NCBI GenBank assembly: GCA_964468645.1
Contig: CAYXUU010000018.1
Span: forward strand, 1-64,000
DNA from: JAIOZK01 sp964468645
Lineage (GTDB): Bacteria; Bacteroidota; Bacteroidia; Bacteroidales; JAIOZK01
Length of the DNA: 64,000 nt
Direction of reading: 5' to 3'
The stretch's first letter is position 1; each line of letters begins with the position of its first letter. A program made the position numbers and the translations under genes. Positions 24,358-34,340 of this stretch are shown here, piece after piece. Below the pieces are notes generated by a model that was not told the origin of the DNA, searched no databases, and was given only the letters and a program-made list of their open reading frames with translations.

Positions 24358-26448
24358 TTAATCCAATTTGATCATTTTTCCCGTATAAGCCCTACCATTC
24401 ACCCTTACACGATAGAAATAAATCCCGGTGGCATATCCATCCGTTTTCCATTGCGCCTGTCTCAGCCCAGGTGGTTGGTTCTCCTGGCATATTGTTTCTA
24501 TATACCTGCCTGTTTGATCGAAGATGTCTATGGTTACCAGGGAGGGTTCGGTGAGTGAGTACTGGATGGTGGTGTGGGTGTTGCAGGGGTTGGGGTAGGT
24601 GGTAACAGGATTTATAATATGTAATGATTGGTATTCCTCAGTGCCAACTGTGCCACCATTGGATGTATATAGCAGTTCCCCTAACCAGCCAGCAATCCAT
24701 CCGTTATTTGTATCCGTAAAAACAACATCAATGAATCTTGTATGTGTGTTGGCATATAGTTTATTCCAATTTTCACCACTGTCTTTTGAATAAAGAATAG
24801 TACCCAGATCACCCACAATCCAGGCATGTTCAGCATCAAGAAAATAGATTTTTCGTAATGATGTACCTACTCCCACATCTTTTGATTGCCAATTTATCCC
24901 ACCATTTACAGAATGTAGCGCTGTTCCATACTGTCCAATTATCCAGCCTTCATTCTGATCGATAAAATACACTTCATATAAGTCTCGATTAACACCACTG
25001 GTTTGAGTTGACCAAGTTTCACCACCATCGGTGGAAGCCAATATTAATCCGTTTGTCCCAACAACCCAACCAGAGTTATTATCAATAAAAAACACGTTAT
25101 ATAAATCTTCTTCTGTACCACAAGAATGATCTTTCCATTTCTTACCCCCATCATAAGTACGTAACATGAATCCTGACTCTGCTACTGCCCATCCTTTGGC
25201 ACTGTCAATAAAATATAAAGATTTTAATGAAATAAATAAACTATCATATTGAAGCTCCCATGTGTACCCCCCATCATCCGTGCGTTCAATACTGCTTGCA
25301 CTCAGTAACCATCCTGTATGGGTATTGTAGAAGCACATATCATAAAAAGCATTGTATTGGAAACTATATAAAGTTTCCCACGAGTACCCACCATCAATTG
25401 TCTTGTAAAATTCATAATAACCCCTGGCATAGCCATTCTCATCATCGAAAAAGACAATATCCTGCAAACCAGCAAATGCATTACTATATTCAACATTCCA
25501 CGTGTTACCACCATCTGACGTATTCATATTCCAACCCCTTAACCCAGTGACATAACCATGTTCCTGATCATGAAACTTAATTGCCTTATAAAACAGATTA
25601 GTAGAATATTGATGTTGTAATTCCCAGCTTTCGCCACTGTTTGACGTATGAAGTATTCCACCTCCTGCACTTAGTACCCAGCCACTACTATCATCAACAA
25701 AGTCTATGTCCACGTAGAACTTTATGTCTGAGCTGGTGTGTTGAATATCCCAGCTGACACCCCCATCCATAGTCTTATAAATGTTCCATGCGCCAACTAC
25801 CCACCCCGTAAGAGTGTTAAGGAAGTAAAGATCGTATACCTGAATAAGATGAATAATTTGCAATTGCCAATCAATTCCACCATTGCTGGTGTGATAAACT
25901 TCACCCTCTGACCCTAACATCCAGCCATGAACTGTATCAACGAAATATAAACCAAAAATGAGATCATTTAATGTATATAGTGGATACCAGTTAATACCTC
26001 CATCGGTAGTGTGTAGAATCTTGCTAAGGTTATCATCTTCCCAGCAAAATGCCCAGCCAGTGGAATTATCTATGAATGTTATTCCTTTGATTGTTCCATC
26101 AACACCACTTACCTGATGTGACCACGTTGACCCACCATCACTTGTGTGTAGGATAATTCCTGAATCACAGGCTGCCCATCCATGATCTTGATCTGGGAAA
26201 GAGACATTATTTATGTCATAGGTACTTGCATTCCGTAATTCCCAGGTCTGACCACCATCATCGGTTATGACCATTTGTCCGGAATTACCAAACAATATGC
26301 AGTTATTTTCATCGAAGACAGCAATGTCGTATAAGTCATTCCCCTGCGGCAAGGGATTCTGCCACTCCCACTGTCCCCTAACCTCTCCAAAGCCAAACAG
26401 GCAGGTACAGGACAGCAGGAAGGTTGTGGTGCGCATTAGTTGTTTCAT
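24358..26448 (-). CDS. Secreted Ycf48-like repeat protein with T9SS sorting domain
   Basis: 696 residues. After a signal peptide there are about 13 repeats of roughly 45 residues built on 'G-W-x-x-G-x-x-G-x-I-x-x-T-x-DGG-x-x-W' (for example GWAACDSGIILHTSDGGSTW, GWVVGTNGLILASTDGGETW), the Ycf48/BNR-type beta-propeller unit. The final ~85 residues are a T9SS type A domain (TYPNPCNTHTTIQYSLTE ... GIYFYRVRVNGRAYTGKMIK). In chloroplasts and cyanobacteria Ycf48 helps assemble photosystem II. In heterotrophic Bacteroidota the repeat is simply a propeller scaffold on secreted proteins. A second such protein lies at 40092-42263. Confidence 0.9.
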   Translation of the reverse strand: MKQLMRTTTFLLSCTCLFGFGEVRGQWEWQNPLPQGNDLYDIAVFDENNCILFGNSGQMVITDDGGQTWELRNASTYDINNVSFPDQDHGWAACDSGIILHTSDGGSTWSHQVSGVDGTIKGITFIDNSTGWAFCWEDDNLSKILHTTDGGINWYPLYTLNDLIFGLYFVDTVHGWMLGSEGEVYHTSNGGIDWQLQIIHLIQVYDLYFLNTLTGWVVGAWNIYKTMDGGVSWDIQHTSSDIKFYVDIDFVDDSSGWVLSAGGGILHTSNSGESWELQHQYSTNLFYKAIKFHDQEHGYVTGLRGWNMNTSDGGNTWNVEYSNAFAGLQDIVFFDDENGYARGYYEFYKTIDGGYSWETLYSFQYNAFYDMCFYNTHTGWLLSASSIERTDDGGYTWELQYDSLFISLKSLYFIDSAKGWAVAESGFMLRTYDGGKKWKDHSCGTEEDLYNVFFIDNNSGWVVGTNGLILASTDGGETWSTQTSGVNRDLYEVYFIDQNEGWIIGQYGTALHSVNGGINWQSKDVGVGTSLRKIYFLDAEHAWIVGDLGTILYSKDSGENWNKLYANTHTRFIDVVFTDTNNGWIAGWLGELLYTSNGGTVGTEEYQSLHIINPVTTYPNPCNTHTTIQYSLTEPSLVTIDIFDQTGRYIETICQENQPPGLRQAQWKTDGYATGIYFYRVRVNGRAYTGKMIKLD

Positions 26449-26870
26449 GTGTGATCTGGTTTGTGGTGTTGGTCAGTCACATATTCTTTCAATAAAGATA
26501 CAAATATTTCCACAGATGGCAACAGGGTTTAGAATCAGCTTCAGGATTATCCTACCTGGAAACAGGGGGTGATGTCAGGGTAATAGGTGCAGGGGTGTGG
26601 TCATGGGTTAAGCATGGTTGATTTGCTGCTTGATGTTCTGTATCCCTACGGGGATATTTGCCAGAGGGATTTGCACCACATAATACATCCCCTAACAATT
26701 ATACCTTCTTACCTTTTCTTTGTTCCTTCCTACTCACTTTAGTTAGGCTTAAAAAAAGTGCTCAACTACCGGTTTGAAGGTTCAGGCATTGGTATTGTTC
26801 ATATTGAGAAAGAAGAACCCTGAAAGATAAGCAATTTCAGGGTCGTTGGGTCCAATTATATGATATGTCG
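26449..26870. other. Spacer between Ycf48-like gene and tmRNA
   Basis: About 420 bases. The part before 26800 shows no gene; it contains GC-rich phrases such as CCCTACGGGGATATTTGCC near 26644. An AAACCCTGAAAG ... CTTTCAGGG-type symmetry around 26814-26842 (CCCTGAAAGATAAGCAATTTCAGGG) could be the terminator of the tmRNA gene, which is read leftward into this region. Confidence 0.4.
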
Positions 26871-27265
26871 TGGAGCTGGAGGGAGTCGAACCCTCGTCCA
26901 AACAAGGAACAGACAGGCTTTCTACATGCTTATTCTGTTATTGGTTTTCGAACAGGACAAGGGAACAAACACCCTGGATCCTGTCTTAGCTTCTTAATCT
27001 CGTCCTGATAGCGAAGCATTATCAGAACCAGCCCGAAATTGCGTGCGTCCCGTAAATCAGACCGGAATCAGGCATCTCCATCTGCGGAACGTCCCGTCCC
27101 GACACGCCGTGTCGGGAGAAGCTAATCTACTATTATTCGATTAGGCTGCGAGAGCGTAATTTGTTTCGCCATTTAAAAATGTTGCAGAAGTTTTTTACGG
27201 GTGCATCTACATTACCCGGCATGCTTACATGTCCCCTCAACTTGCTGTCAAAACCGGTCAGCCCC
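26871..27265 (-). ncRNA. ssrA: tmRNA (transfer-messenger RNA)
   Basis: Read on the minus strand it begins GGGGCTGACCGGTTTTGACA at 27265 and ends with the T-arm GGGTTCGACTCCCTCCAGCTCCA at 26871. The acceptor stem pairs GGGGCTG with CAGCTCC (one G-U). The reading frame on the RNA, 27141-27170, encodes GETNYALAA followed by TAA, giving the Bacteroidota-type degradation tag (A)GETNYALAA. The terminal CCA is not encoded; the genome reads A-CGA there, so it must be added post-transcriptionally. A strong hairpin CCCGACAC-ggc-GTGTCGGG near 27100-27118 is one of the internal helices. tmRNA with SmpB rescues stalled ribosomes. Confidence 0.97.
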
Positions 27266-27477
27266 GGGGATTAAATTGTCGATTGTCGAGGCTAGATGTT
27301 CGATGTCGTCAATTATCAAGCGTTATAAGTCATTGGTCATTAGTTAACACATAACCACACAATCAGTTGCAAAGATAATCAATTTAAATATTTCACTGCG
27401 CCTCCTTCGTCGGCTTATGAAATATTGGTCTCAATAACTTTTGCCTTCTTCCTTTTGCCTTTTGCCTTGTATTCCCG

Positions 27478-28725
27478 TCACTTTTCCTTCTTCGTTCCGG
27501 CAGTATCATCCTTCTCCTCCATCACCACTCTTCCATTCATGTCTGTCTGTGTCCCTCTGTGATACTCCTCTGTGTCCTCTGTGGTTAATACATTTTCTTT
27601 TGCCGGTTCAGGTATTTCCGGATTAAAAACATACTCACCTACATTCACATTCATAGAATCCAGCAAAGCCCTCGAATCATCAATAAAGACATTCATTTTG
27701 TTAAACTGGTAAGAAGTAGAGAAGAAAGAGGTATCATTTTCATAGGTAGCAGCCGGAAGGATATAAAACCCCCTTTTCCCATTTACTTCCGGCCTATATA
27801 CCCAGGTAAGGTAGTATCCGCTTTCTTTCAGAAAGATGCTGTCGGAACGATTCTCGAAAACCAGTTTCACCATCACCCCGCCATCTGTTTTTCTTTTGCG
27901 CTGGTTGGAGACAAAATTACCGAGTGAATAAGCAGTGTAGTTCTCTGAACTTCTGAGTGTATCTTTCTCCCACACCATCTTTTGTATCACATGTGGGTGT
28001 GAGCCGATCACATAATGGGCCCCATGTTTATGGCAGAAACCCGCTAGATCCACCTGTTTTGAATTTGGTACCGATTGGTATTCTATCCCCCAGTGAAAAA
28101 ACACCAGGATGATATCGGGTTTTGCGTATCTGGCTTTGCGGATATCTTTGGCGATCTGGGCTGTATCTATCAGGTTAACAATGGTTGGTTCCGGAACGGG
28201 AATACCGTTGGTACCATAGGTATAATTCAACAGGGCAATTCTCCATCCCTTTTCATCGATCAGCAAGGGATAGGTCAGATCACGTTCTGTTTCATTTTTG
28301 AAAGTGCCTGTATGTGGTATATCCATGGAGTCGAGGGCACCGATTGTTCTTATAACCCCTTTCTTCAGCCGGTCACAGCTATGGTTGTTTGCGGTTGCCA
28401 GTATATCAATGCCTGCATTGTGGGCAGCCCGGGCAAGTTCATCAGGTGAACTGAAAGATGGATATCCTTTGTATGGTTCTCCTGCAAGGGTGACTTCGAG
28501 GTTTGCAATGGCAATATCCGCTTCGTTGAAGACAGGCTGCATGTAGTAAAAACAGCTGTTGTAATCATAGGTACCTGAAACAGAGTCGTAAGCAGCATTT
28601 ATCTGTGTATCATGGCCCATGATGTCGCCGATGAAAAGAAAAGAGATTGACTTTGTCGTATCGCTTTCCTGACCGGAGGCTGAAATTAAAATAAGGTAAA
28701 ATATGAGCGCTATCGTATATCGCAT
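27478..28725 (-). CDS. CapA-family (poly-gamma-glutamate synthesis-like) metallophosphatase-fold protein
   Basis: 415 residues. A signal peptide is followed by the CapA/PGA_cap domain: FLFIGDIMGHDTQINAA near 28-45, ADIAIANLEVTLAGEP, ILATANNHSCDRLKKGV, FFHWGIEYQS and VIGSHPHVIQ carry the metal-ligand Asp, Asn and His residues expected for the calcineurin-like fold. CapA in Bacillus takes part in capsule polymer export or release, but most Bacteroidota members are orphan enzymes outside any capsule operon, as here. The last ~40 residues (KENVLTTEDTEEYHRGTQ onward) are not part of the family; they look like translation of a dispersed intergenic repeat, see findings. Confidence 0.9.
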   Translation of the reverse strand: MRYTIALIFYLILISASGQESDTTKSISFLFIGDIMGHDTQINAAYDSVSGTYDYNSCFYYMQPVFNEADIAIANLEVTLAGEPYKGYPSFSSPDELARAAHNAGIDILATANNHSCDRLKKGVIRTIGALDSMDIPHTGTFKNETERDLTYPLLIDEKGWRIALLNYTYGTNGIPVPEPTIVNLIDTAQIAKDIRKARYAKPDIILVFFHWGIEYQSVPNSKQVDLAGFCHKHGAHYVIGSHPHVIQKMVWEKDTLRSSENYTAYSLGNFVSNQRKRKTDGGVMVKLVFENRSDSIFLKESGYYLTWVYRPEVNGKRGFYILPAATYENDTSFFSTSYQFNKMNVFIDDSRALLDSMNVNVGEYVFNPEIPEPAKENVLTTEDTEEYHRGTQTDMNGRVVMEEKDDTAGTKKEK

Positions 28726-28881
28726 GGAGTTATAATTTAGTTTGCAAAATTAGGAATAATAAGTTAGTTGGGAGTTTGAAGTCTGAAGTTAGAATTCCAG
28801 CATACTTTTTCTATATTCTAACCTTTAACTTCCAGATTCCTGCTTCCAGCTTTTTCTCAACTCAGGATATTATTGATGAAA

Positions 28882-30081
28882 CTATGGTAATTTGTTAAAC
28901 CGCTTTCCATTCTCAAATGCCACCACAAACGCATCCGTTATACCATTATCGCTTCTTATTCGGTCACGATAGGAACGGGCCTCCTCATAGGTATTGAATT
29001 GACCTGAAGTATAAATGTTATAGCCTTCATGAAGGTGATGAACGATTTCACCATTAAACTGGTGTCTGTTCCTGAAAAGGGGAATATTCAGTACACCCTC
29101 CTGTTTGGCGATCAGCTGAACGCTGTAATAGAAATCCGGGATGGCTATCACCTCTTCAACCACCACCTTTTCTTCTTCGATTACTTCGGTTACCGGTTCT
29201 TCCATGGGCTCATGAACTTCCGTTAGTTCTTGCTGTTCCTGATCAGTTTCCTGCTGAAGGTCTTCCTGCTTTATCAGGGGCTGGTATGGATCTTCTGTTT
29301 CTGTTTCAGGCTCTTTTTGTTGCTCTTCCGGTTCTTCTTCCTTAACCGGTTCTGCAACAGTTTTCGGTTTGTCGGAAATATCTTTTTGTTTCTTCCTGAA
29401 TTTATAGGTTAAACCCAGAGAAGTGATGCTGTAAATGTCGTAATCAAATCCACCTTTTTTATTATCAAACCAGTCTGTATTAATAGGGTGCCATGATGTT
29501 TCAAGGTTGATACTTAGCTTATTGCTCAGGCGGAAATCCAGTCCCAGTCCAGCAGGCACAGTCCCGATGATCTTGCTTCCGACAAGGTTGAAATCACCAT
29601 CGTAGCCCTGCTTGTGGATCACACTGCCTGTATTTAGCTCCATCAGCTTGCTTTTGTAGTTGGTGACTCCCAGCCCGATAAATCCATAAACCGATAAAAA
29701 CCGTTTTTCTTTGTATTTGAAAAGATTGATAATGTCAATTGTTGCGCAGGCATTTGCTTCAAGGAACCCTGCTTCGAACGACCTGTTTAAATCCTTACGT
29801 TCACCGGCGATCTGTCCGTATATGGCCTGGCCCCTCAAACCAATCACCGGGGTGAATTGCCATTTAAAAGAAAGGGCGCCGTTGCCCCGTATAAGGTTCT
29901 TGTATTTATCAACTTCATAAAACTGGTAGGTTTGAAGGTCACCCCAGAAAAGGCCGAAACCAACGGCGATATTAAGTTCAGCATAGGGTTTAAATCCTGA
30001 CCTGGTATTTTGGGCACGGGAATCCAGAAAAGAGAGTTGTAAAATTATTATTGTAAAACAAAGAACAGATACTCGTTTCAT
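28882..30081 (-). CDS. Outer-membrane-type protein with acidic linker and C-terminal SPOR domain
   Basis: 399 residues. A signal peptide (MKRVSVLCFTIIILQLSFLD) leads into about 210 residues of beta-barrel-like sequence (LNIAVGFGLFWGDLQTYQFY, SFKWQFTPVIGLRGQAIYGQ, LGVTNYKSKL, LGLTYKF). A Glu/Gln/Pro-rich linker occupies roughly 235-320. The last ~80 residues form a SPOR domain (YYSVQLIAKQEGVLNIPLFR ... GYNIYTSGQFNTYEEARSYRD), which in other bacteria binds denuded peptidoglycan glycan strands. This gives a plausible tether between outer membrane and cell wall. Similar OMP-plus-SPOR proteins occur in Bacteroidota. Confidence 0.8.
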   Translation of the reverse strand: MKRVSVLCFTIIILQLSFLDSRAQNTRSGFKPYAELNIAVGFGLFWGDLQTYQFYEVDKYKNLIRGNGALSFKWQFTPVIGLRGQAIYGQIAGERKDLNRSFEAGFLEANACATIDIINLFKYKEKRFLSVYGFIGLGVTNYKSKLMELNTGSVIHKQGYDGDFNLVGSKIIGTVPAGLGLDFRLSNKLSINLETSWHPINTDWFDNKKGGFDYDIYSITSLGLTYKFRKKQKDISDKPKTVAEPVKEEEPEEQQKEPETETEDPYQPLIKQEDLQQETDQEQQELTEVHEPMEEPVTEVIEEEKVVVEEVIAIPDFYYSVQLIAKQEGVLNIPLFRNRHQFNGEIVHHLHEGYNIYTSGQFNTYEEARSYRDRIRSDNGITDAFVVAFENGKRFNKLP

Positions 30082-30639
30082 AGCCGGTTGATTTTACAAA
30101 CAGTATATTCATTAAATGTTGAAAAGGAACACATAATAATGTTTAATAATCATATCGATCTAATGCATTTCATTCGATCGCTTATACTATTTTGTTTGTA
30201 TTTGGTTACGTTATTTAAAATGTTATCCATAGTGTATGCAGAGTATGAACAAAAAACACAGAGAAACATTTTTGTTAACTTCATAAAGATAAGTATTGAA
30301 AAAGAGAAAAAAAGGTAAGTGGAATATAGTTTTCAACATGGAGGCCTTAATAATCAAAGAAATGAATATTTAGGAGGGCTGGAAACAGACACTGGAAGTT
30401 AGAAACTGGTAGCTGGACGCTGTATCAAAACCTTCCAGAGTCCGACGATAGGAGAACCTGGAAGAGTTTTATTCGTGCATTCATGGCTAAAAAAAGAGAT
30501 GCCACGAATGACCGAAATAAAGACGAATAGGAAAAATAGTCACCCGGTGAATTATCATAGAAAAGTTTAAAATGCATGATATCTTTAATAAAATCACCGG
30601 GTTACTTTTTTGCACCTATCTTGCCCTGGCGGCTAAAAA
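30082..30639. other. Spacer between SPOR gene and NtrC-type regulator
   Basis: 558 bases. No gene is supported. An inverted repeat ACCCGGTGA (30543-30551) and TCACCGGGT (30594-30602) with a 42-base interval may mark the end of the leftward regulator transcript, followed on that strand by GACTATTTTT. The rest is AT-rich, with low-complexity phrases such as GGAAGTTAGAAACTGGTAGCTGG near 30391. Confidence 0.4.
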
Positions 30640-31803
30640 TCATTTATACAACGGCATCGCATACAACTTCACATCCTCACCTGTCACTTCAGTATCACAA
30701 AGTATAGCAAGACGTTCAACAACATTGCGAAGTTCACGGATGTTCCCGGTCCATTTGATTTTCTTTAACTCTTCTATTGCTTCGTCTGAAAATGTTATGA
30801 TGGACTTTCCATCATTCTCACAGGTTTCCGCCATAAAGTGGTTTGCTAACAATGGGATATCATCTTTACGTTCACTTAATGGAGGCACATGAATAAGGAT
30901 TACTGAGATACGGTGGTAGAGATCCTCGCGGAAATTTCCTTTTTCAATTTCTTCCTTGATATTCTTATTGGTGGCAGCAACCACCCTGACATCCACTGGT
31001 ATTTCCTTCTCCCCGCCAACCCGCATGATCTTATTCTCCTGCAAAGCCCTGAGAACTTTAGCCTGGGCTGAAATGCTCATATCCCCTATCTCATCCAGGA
31101 ATAATGTCCCGCCGTTTGCCAGTTCAAAATCCCCTTTCCGTTGTTTAACGGCTGAGGTAAAGGAACCTTTTTCATGGCCAAACAACTGGCTTTCGATCAG
31201 CTCTGCAGGAATCGCAGCACAATTAACTTCGATGAACGGGCCATTCATACGCTTGCTTTTATCATGCAGCCATCTTGCGACCAGTTCCTTACCTGTACCA
31301 TTATCCCCTGTAATCAATACCCGTGCATCCGTGGGGGCAACCTTGCTGATCATCTCCTTTATCCGGATAATGGCATCAGAATCACCAATGATATCATAGG
31401 TTTTGCTGACTTTTCTCCTGAGTCGTTTGGTTTCCTGTACAAGATTGGATTTGTCGAGGGCATTGCGGATAGTGATCAGCAGACGGTTAAGATCAAGAGG
31501 CTTGGCAATATAATCAAAAGCTCCCAGTTTTATTGATTCAACCGCTGTGTCGATATTCCCGTGGCCAGAGATCATAATTACAGGTACATCGGTAATGTCA
31601 AGGATCTTGTCAAGCACCTCAATGCCATCCATCTGTGGCATCTTGATATCCAGTAATACCACGTCATATTTATTTTGTTGAATAAGCTCCAGGGCTTTCA
31701 TTCCGTTTTCCGCATCATCAACCTTAAATTTCTCATATTCGAGGATTTCCCTCAATGTATTGCGGATGCTTCTTTCATCATCAACCACCAGTATTTTCCC
31801 CAT
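30640..31803 (-). CDS. Sigma-54-dependent response regulator lacking an HTH domain
   Basis: 387 residues. The receiver domain has the acidic pair in VVDDERS and phospho-Asp52 in LLDIKMPQMDG. The AAA+ domain shows Walker A TGDNGTGKELVARWLH, Walker B GGTLFLDEIGDMS and the arginine-finger region FREDLYHRISV. The sigma-54 contact loop, normally GAFTGA, reads GSFTSA. The protein stops about 25 residues after the AAA+ lid (VTGEDVKLYAMPLYK), so the Fis-type DNA-binding helix-turn-helix found in NtrC is absent. It may work from solution, bind through partners, or have another output. No adjacent sensor kinase gene is present. Confidence 0.92.
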   Translation of the reverse strand: MGKILVVDDERSIRNTLREILEYEKFKVDDAENGMKALELIQQNKYDVVLLDIKMPQMDGIEVLDKILDITDVPVIMISGHGNIDTAVESIKLGAFDYIAKPLDLNRLLITIRNALDKSNLVQETKRLRRKVSKTYDIIGDSDAIIRIKEMISKVAPTDARVLITGDNGTGKELVARWLHDKSKRMNGPFIEVNCAAIPAELIESQLFGHEKGSFTSAVKQRKGDFELANGGTLFLDEIGDMSISAQAKVLRALQENKIMRVGGEKEIPVDVRVVAATNKNIKEEIEKGNFREDLYHRISVILIHVPPLSERKDDIPLLANHFMAETCENDGKSIITFSDEAIEELKKIKWTGNIRELRNVVERLAILCDTEVTGEDVKLYAMPLYK

Positions 31804-32066
31804 AATGTTAATATTTATTAGAAATCAAAGATACGAAGAATAGATTTTGTCTGTTAGATAGGTAGGGTTTATATGTATATTAAATAAAAAATGTGAAAAA
31901 CACCAAATGTCAAACTCCAAAAAACAAATAATAACCAATATCCAAAATCAAATGTCTGCAACACTCCTTAACAACCTCAGATTTTTCATGTTTAGGATTT
32001 TGTTTATTGTTCATTTAAATTTATTTCTTTTTTGTAATTTGTAATTTGATATATACAAAAGTCTAT

Positions 32067-34340
32067 ATGAGAAGCTTCATTATTATAATATTACTTGCAA
32101 TTGTTGCAGTGATTCAAAGCCAGAATCTTGATAAGGGAATAGTTGTTAATGAAAGGAACAATGAAGCTTACAGGTATCCCTGGGCGGGTGGCCTTAACTC
32201 CTGTCAGTTTGGTGAAATCGACCTTGACTTTGATGGTGTTATGGATCTTTTCGTTTTTGACAGAGCTGGTAATCGTATTTTGACTTTTATTAACGAGGGA
32301 ATACCGGATTCATCATCTTATATTTATGCCCCCCATTTTGCAGAAAGATTTCCCGTATTGTACGACTGGGTTATCCTGAAAGATTATAACCTGGATGGAA
32401 AACAGGATATATTCACCTATTCCAGGGGGTTTGCCGGGATACTGGTTTATAAAAATACCTCTGACGATATCGACCTGGAATTTGAACTTATAATCTATCC
32501 ATTCCTATTATCTTACCAGGGAGGTGGATATACTAATATTCTTACCACCTATGCAGATTATCCGGGAATAATTGACCTGGATAATGATGGTGACCTGGAC
32601 ATTCTTACTTTCTGGGGATTGGGATCTTTTGTTGAATTTCACAAAAACCAGGGCATTGAAAAATACGGTACTCCCGATTCCCTCGATTTTATTGAAGTAT
32701 CGATGTGCTGGGGTGAGTTTGCTGAAAGCGATGAATCCAACCAGTTATTTCTGGACACCTGTTTTGGGATTAAAATGGAAGGGGATAATTCATTGAATAA
32801 ATTGCCACACACGGGATCAACATTCCTGGTCACTGATCTGACAGCAAACGGGGTGGTGGATCTTCTACTCGGGGATGTAGATTATCCTGACATCATGATG
32901 CTGGAGAACGGTGGGACATCAACAGATGCAAAGATGATAAGTTATACAAATGAGTTCCCTGCCGGTACAAAATATGTTAAGCAGTTTTCGATGCCTCTCT
33001 GCGGATATCTTGACCTTAATAATGATGGGTTAAAGGATCTTGTCGTGTCACCCTTTGACCCGTCAATTGTGACATCGGAGAATTATAGAAGTATATGGTT
33101 TTATAAAAATGAAGGAGAGAATAACCATCCTGATTTTGAATTTTATACCGACAGGTTCATACAGGATGAAATGATAGACCTGGGTTCCGGTGCTTATCCG
33201 GTGCTATTTGATTTCACCGGCGACGGGCTTGATGATCTCCTTGTCGGGAATTATGGGTATTATGATTCGTCGTGGTATGATGAATGGATGATACTGCATT
33301 CCCATTATACCGGCAGACTTGCTGCTTTTGCAAATACAGGTACAGACAGTGAACCGGCCTTTCTATTGATTGATGATGATTATGCTAATATCTCACACCT
33401 TGAATTAACAGGTATTGTTCCTGCCTTTGCCGATCTTGATGGAGACGGTTCAAAGGATATGCTTGTGGGCAATATTCATGGAACACTGGCCTATTACAGG
33501 AATATCAGCACACCTGGCGATACATGTAATTTTATATTGGAAGATCTGCAATATCAGAATATTGATGTTGGTGAATACAGTGCACCTCAGTTTGTCGATC
33601 TTAACATGGATGATAAATTGGACCTGGTAATAGGTGAACGTAAGGGGAACCTGAACTACTACCGGAACACAGGGGATGTATTGCCCACTTTTACTTATGT
33701 CACCGATAGTCTTGGTAAAGTTAATGTTACAGATTATAACCTGTCGTATGATGGATATAGCGTCCCTAACTTCTTCATGAACAGTGACAAGTTAAACCTG
33801 GTTGTTGGTTCGGAGCAAGGAAAGATCTTTTATTTTAAGGATATTGATGATAACCTCAACGGAAAGTTCACTGAGTCAGATTCACTTTATATAATCCTGG
33901 ACACCCTGGAAATGCAATTTGATGAAGGATTGAGAAGCGCCGGTGTCATTCACGATATCAATACCGATGGAAGACTGGATATGATTGCAGGGAACTACTC
34001 GGGAGGATTGAGGTTATACAGTAATTATTCTCCGAAAGTAAATCCTGGTTTTGATGAGAATCCCTTATCAGAAAAGCCTCTCTGTAGAATTTATCCAAAT
34101 CCTGCTGACGATCAGGTTAATATTGTTTTTAATAAAGAAATGACTTCATCAATAATTCAAGTTTCAATCTATGGGATTACAGGTAGTAATATATTAAGCC
34201 TGGTTAAACCTGGGGCAAAAGAGATACCCATAGATGTCTCACAACTTGAAAATGGCATTTATTTTATTAATGTTTCTTTAGATCAAGACCATGGACAGAA
34301 ATTAATAAATAACTGTAAACTCATTATTGCAAACAATTAA
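32067..34340 (+). CDS. Secreted FG-GAP/VCBS-repeat protein with T9SS sorting domain
   Basis: About 757 residues from the ATG at 32067 (signal peptide MRSFIIIILLAIVAVIQSQ); an upstream TTG at 32046 would add seven residues. The body is made of FG-GAP/VCBS-type repeats with Ca-binding-like acidic loops: DLDFDGVMDLFVFDRAG, DYNLDGKQDIFTYSRG, DLDNDGDLDILTFWG, DLNNDGLKDLVVSP, DLDGDGSKDMLVGN, DLNMDDKLDLVIGE and DINTDGRLDMIAGN. These form an integrin-alpha-like propeller. The last ~75 residues are a T9SS type A domain (RIYPNPADDQVNIVF ... LENGIYFINVSLDQ). Likely a large surface or secreted calcium-stabilised protein; substrate or ligand unknown. Confidence 0.9.
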   Translation: MRSFIIIILLAIVAVIQSQNLDKGIVVNERNNEAYRYPWAGGLNSCQFGEIDLDFDGVMDLFVFDRAGNRILTFINEGIPDSSSYIYAPHFAERFPVLYDWVILKDYNLDGKQDIFTYSRGFAGILVYKNTSDDIDLEFELIIYPFLLSYQGGGYTNILTTYADYPGIIDLDNDGDLDILTFWGLGSFVEFHKNQGIEKYGTPDSLDFIEVSMCWGEFAESDESNQLFLDTCFGIKMEGDNSLNKLPHTGSTFLVTDLTANGVVDLLLGDVDYPDIMMLENGGTSTDAKMISYTNEFPAGTKYVKQFSMPLCGYLDLNNDGLKDLVVSPFDPSIVTSENYRSIWFYKNEGENNHPDFEFYTDRFIQDEMIDLGSGAYPVLFDFTGDGLDDLLVGNYGYYDSSWYDEWMILHSHYTGRLAAFANTGTDSEPAFLLIDDDYANISHLELTGIVPAFADLDGDGSKDMLVGNIHGTLAYYRNISTPGDTCNFILEDLQYQNIDVGEYSAPQFVDLNMDDKLDLVIGERKGNLNYYRNTGDVLPTFTYVTDSLGKVNVTDYNLSYDGYSVPNFFMNSDKLNLVVGSEQGKIFYFKDIDDNLNGKFTESDSLYIILDTLEMQFDEGLRSAGVIHDINTDGRLDMIAGNYSGGLRLYSNYSPKVNPGFDENPLSEKPLCRIYPNPADDQVNIVFNKEMTSSIIQVSIYGITGSNILSLVKPGAKEIPIDVSQLENGIYFINVSLDQDHGQKLINNCKLIIANN

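Noticed and set aside
30088..30318. 76-codon open frame on the plus strand
   Set aside because: No family resemblance, strongly AT-driven composition and no recognisable start context; it lies in a spacer of similar low-complexity sequence.
30088..32066. Two-component operon around the NtrC-type regulator
   Set aside because: No histidine kinase gene adjoins it on either side within the window.
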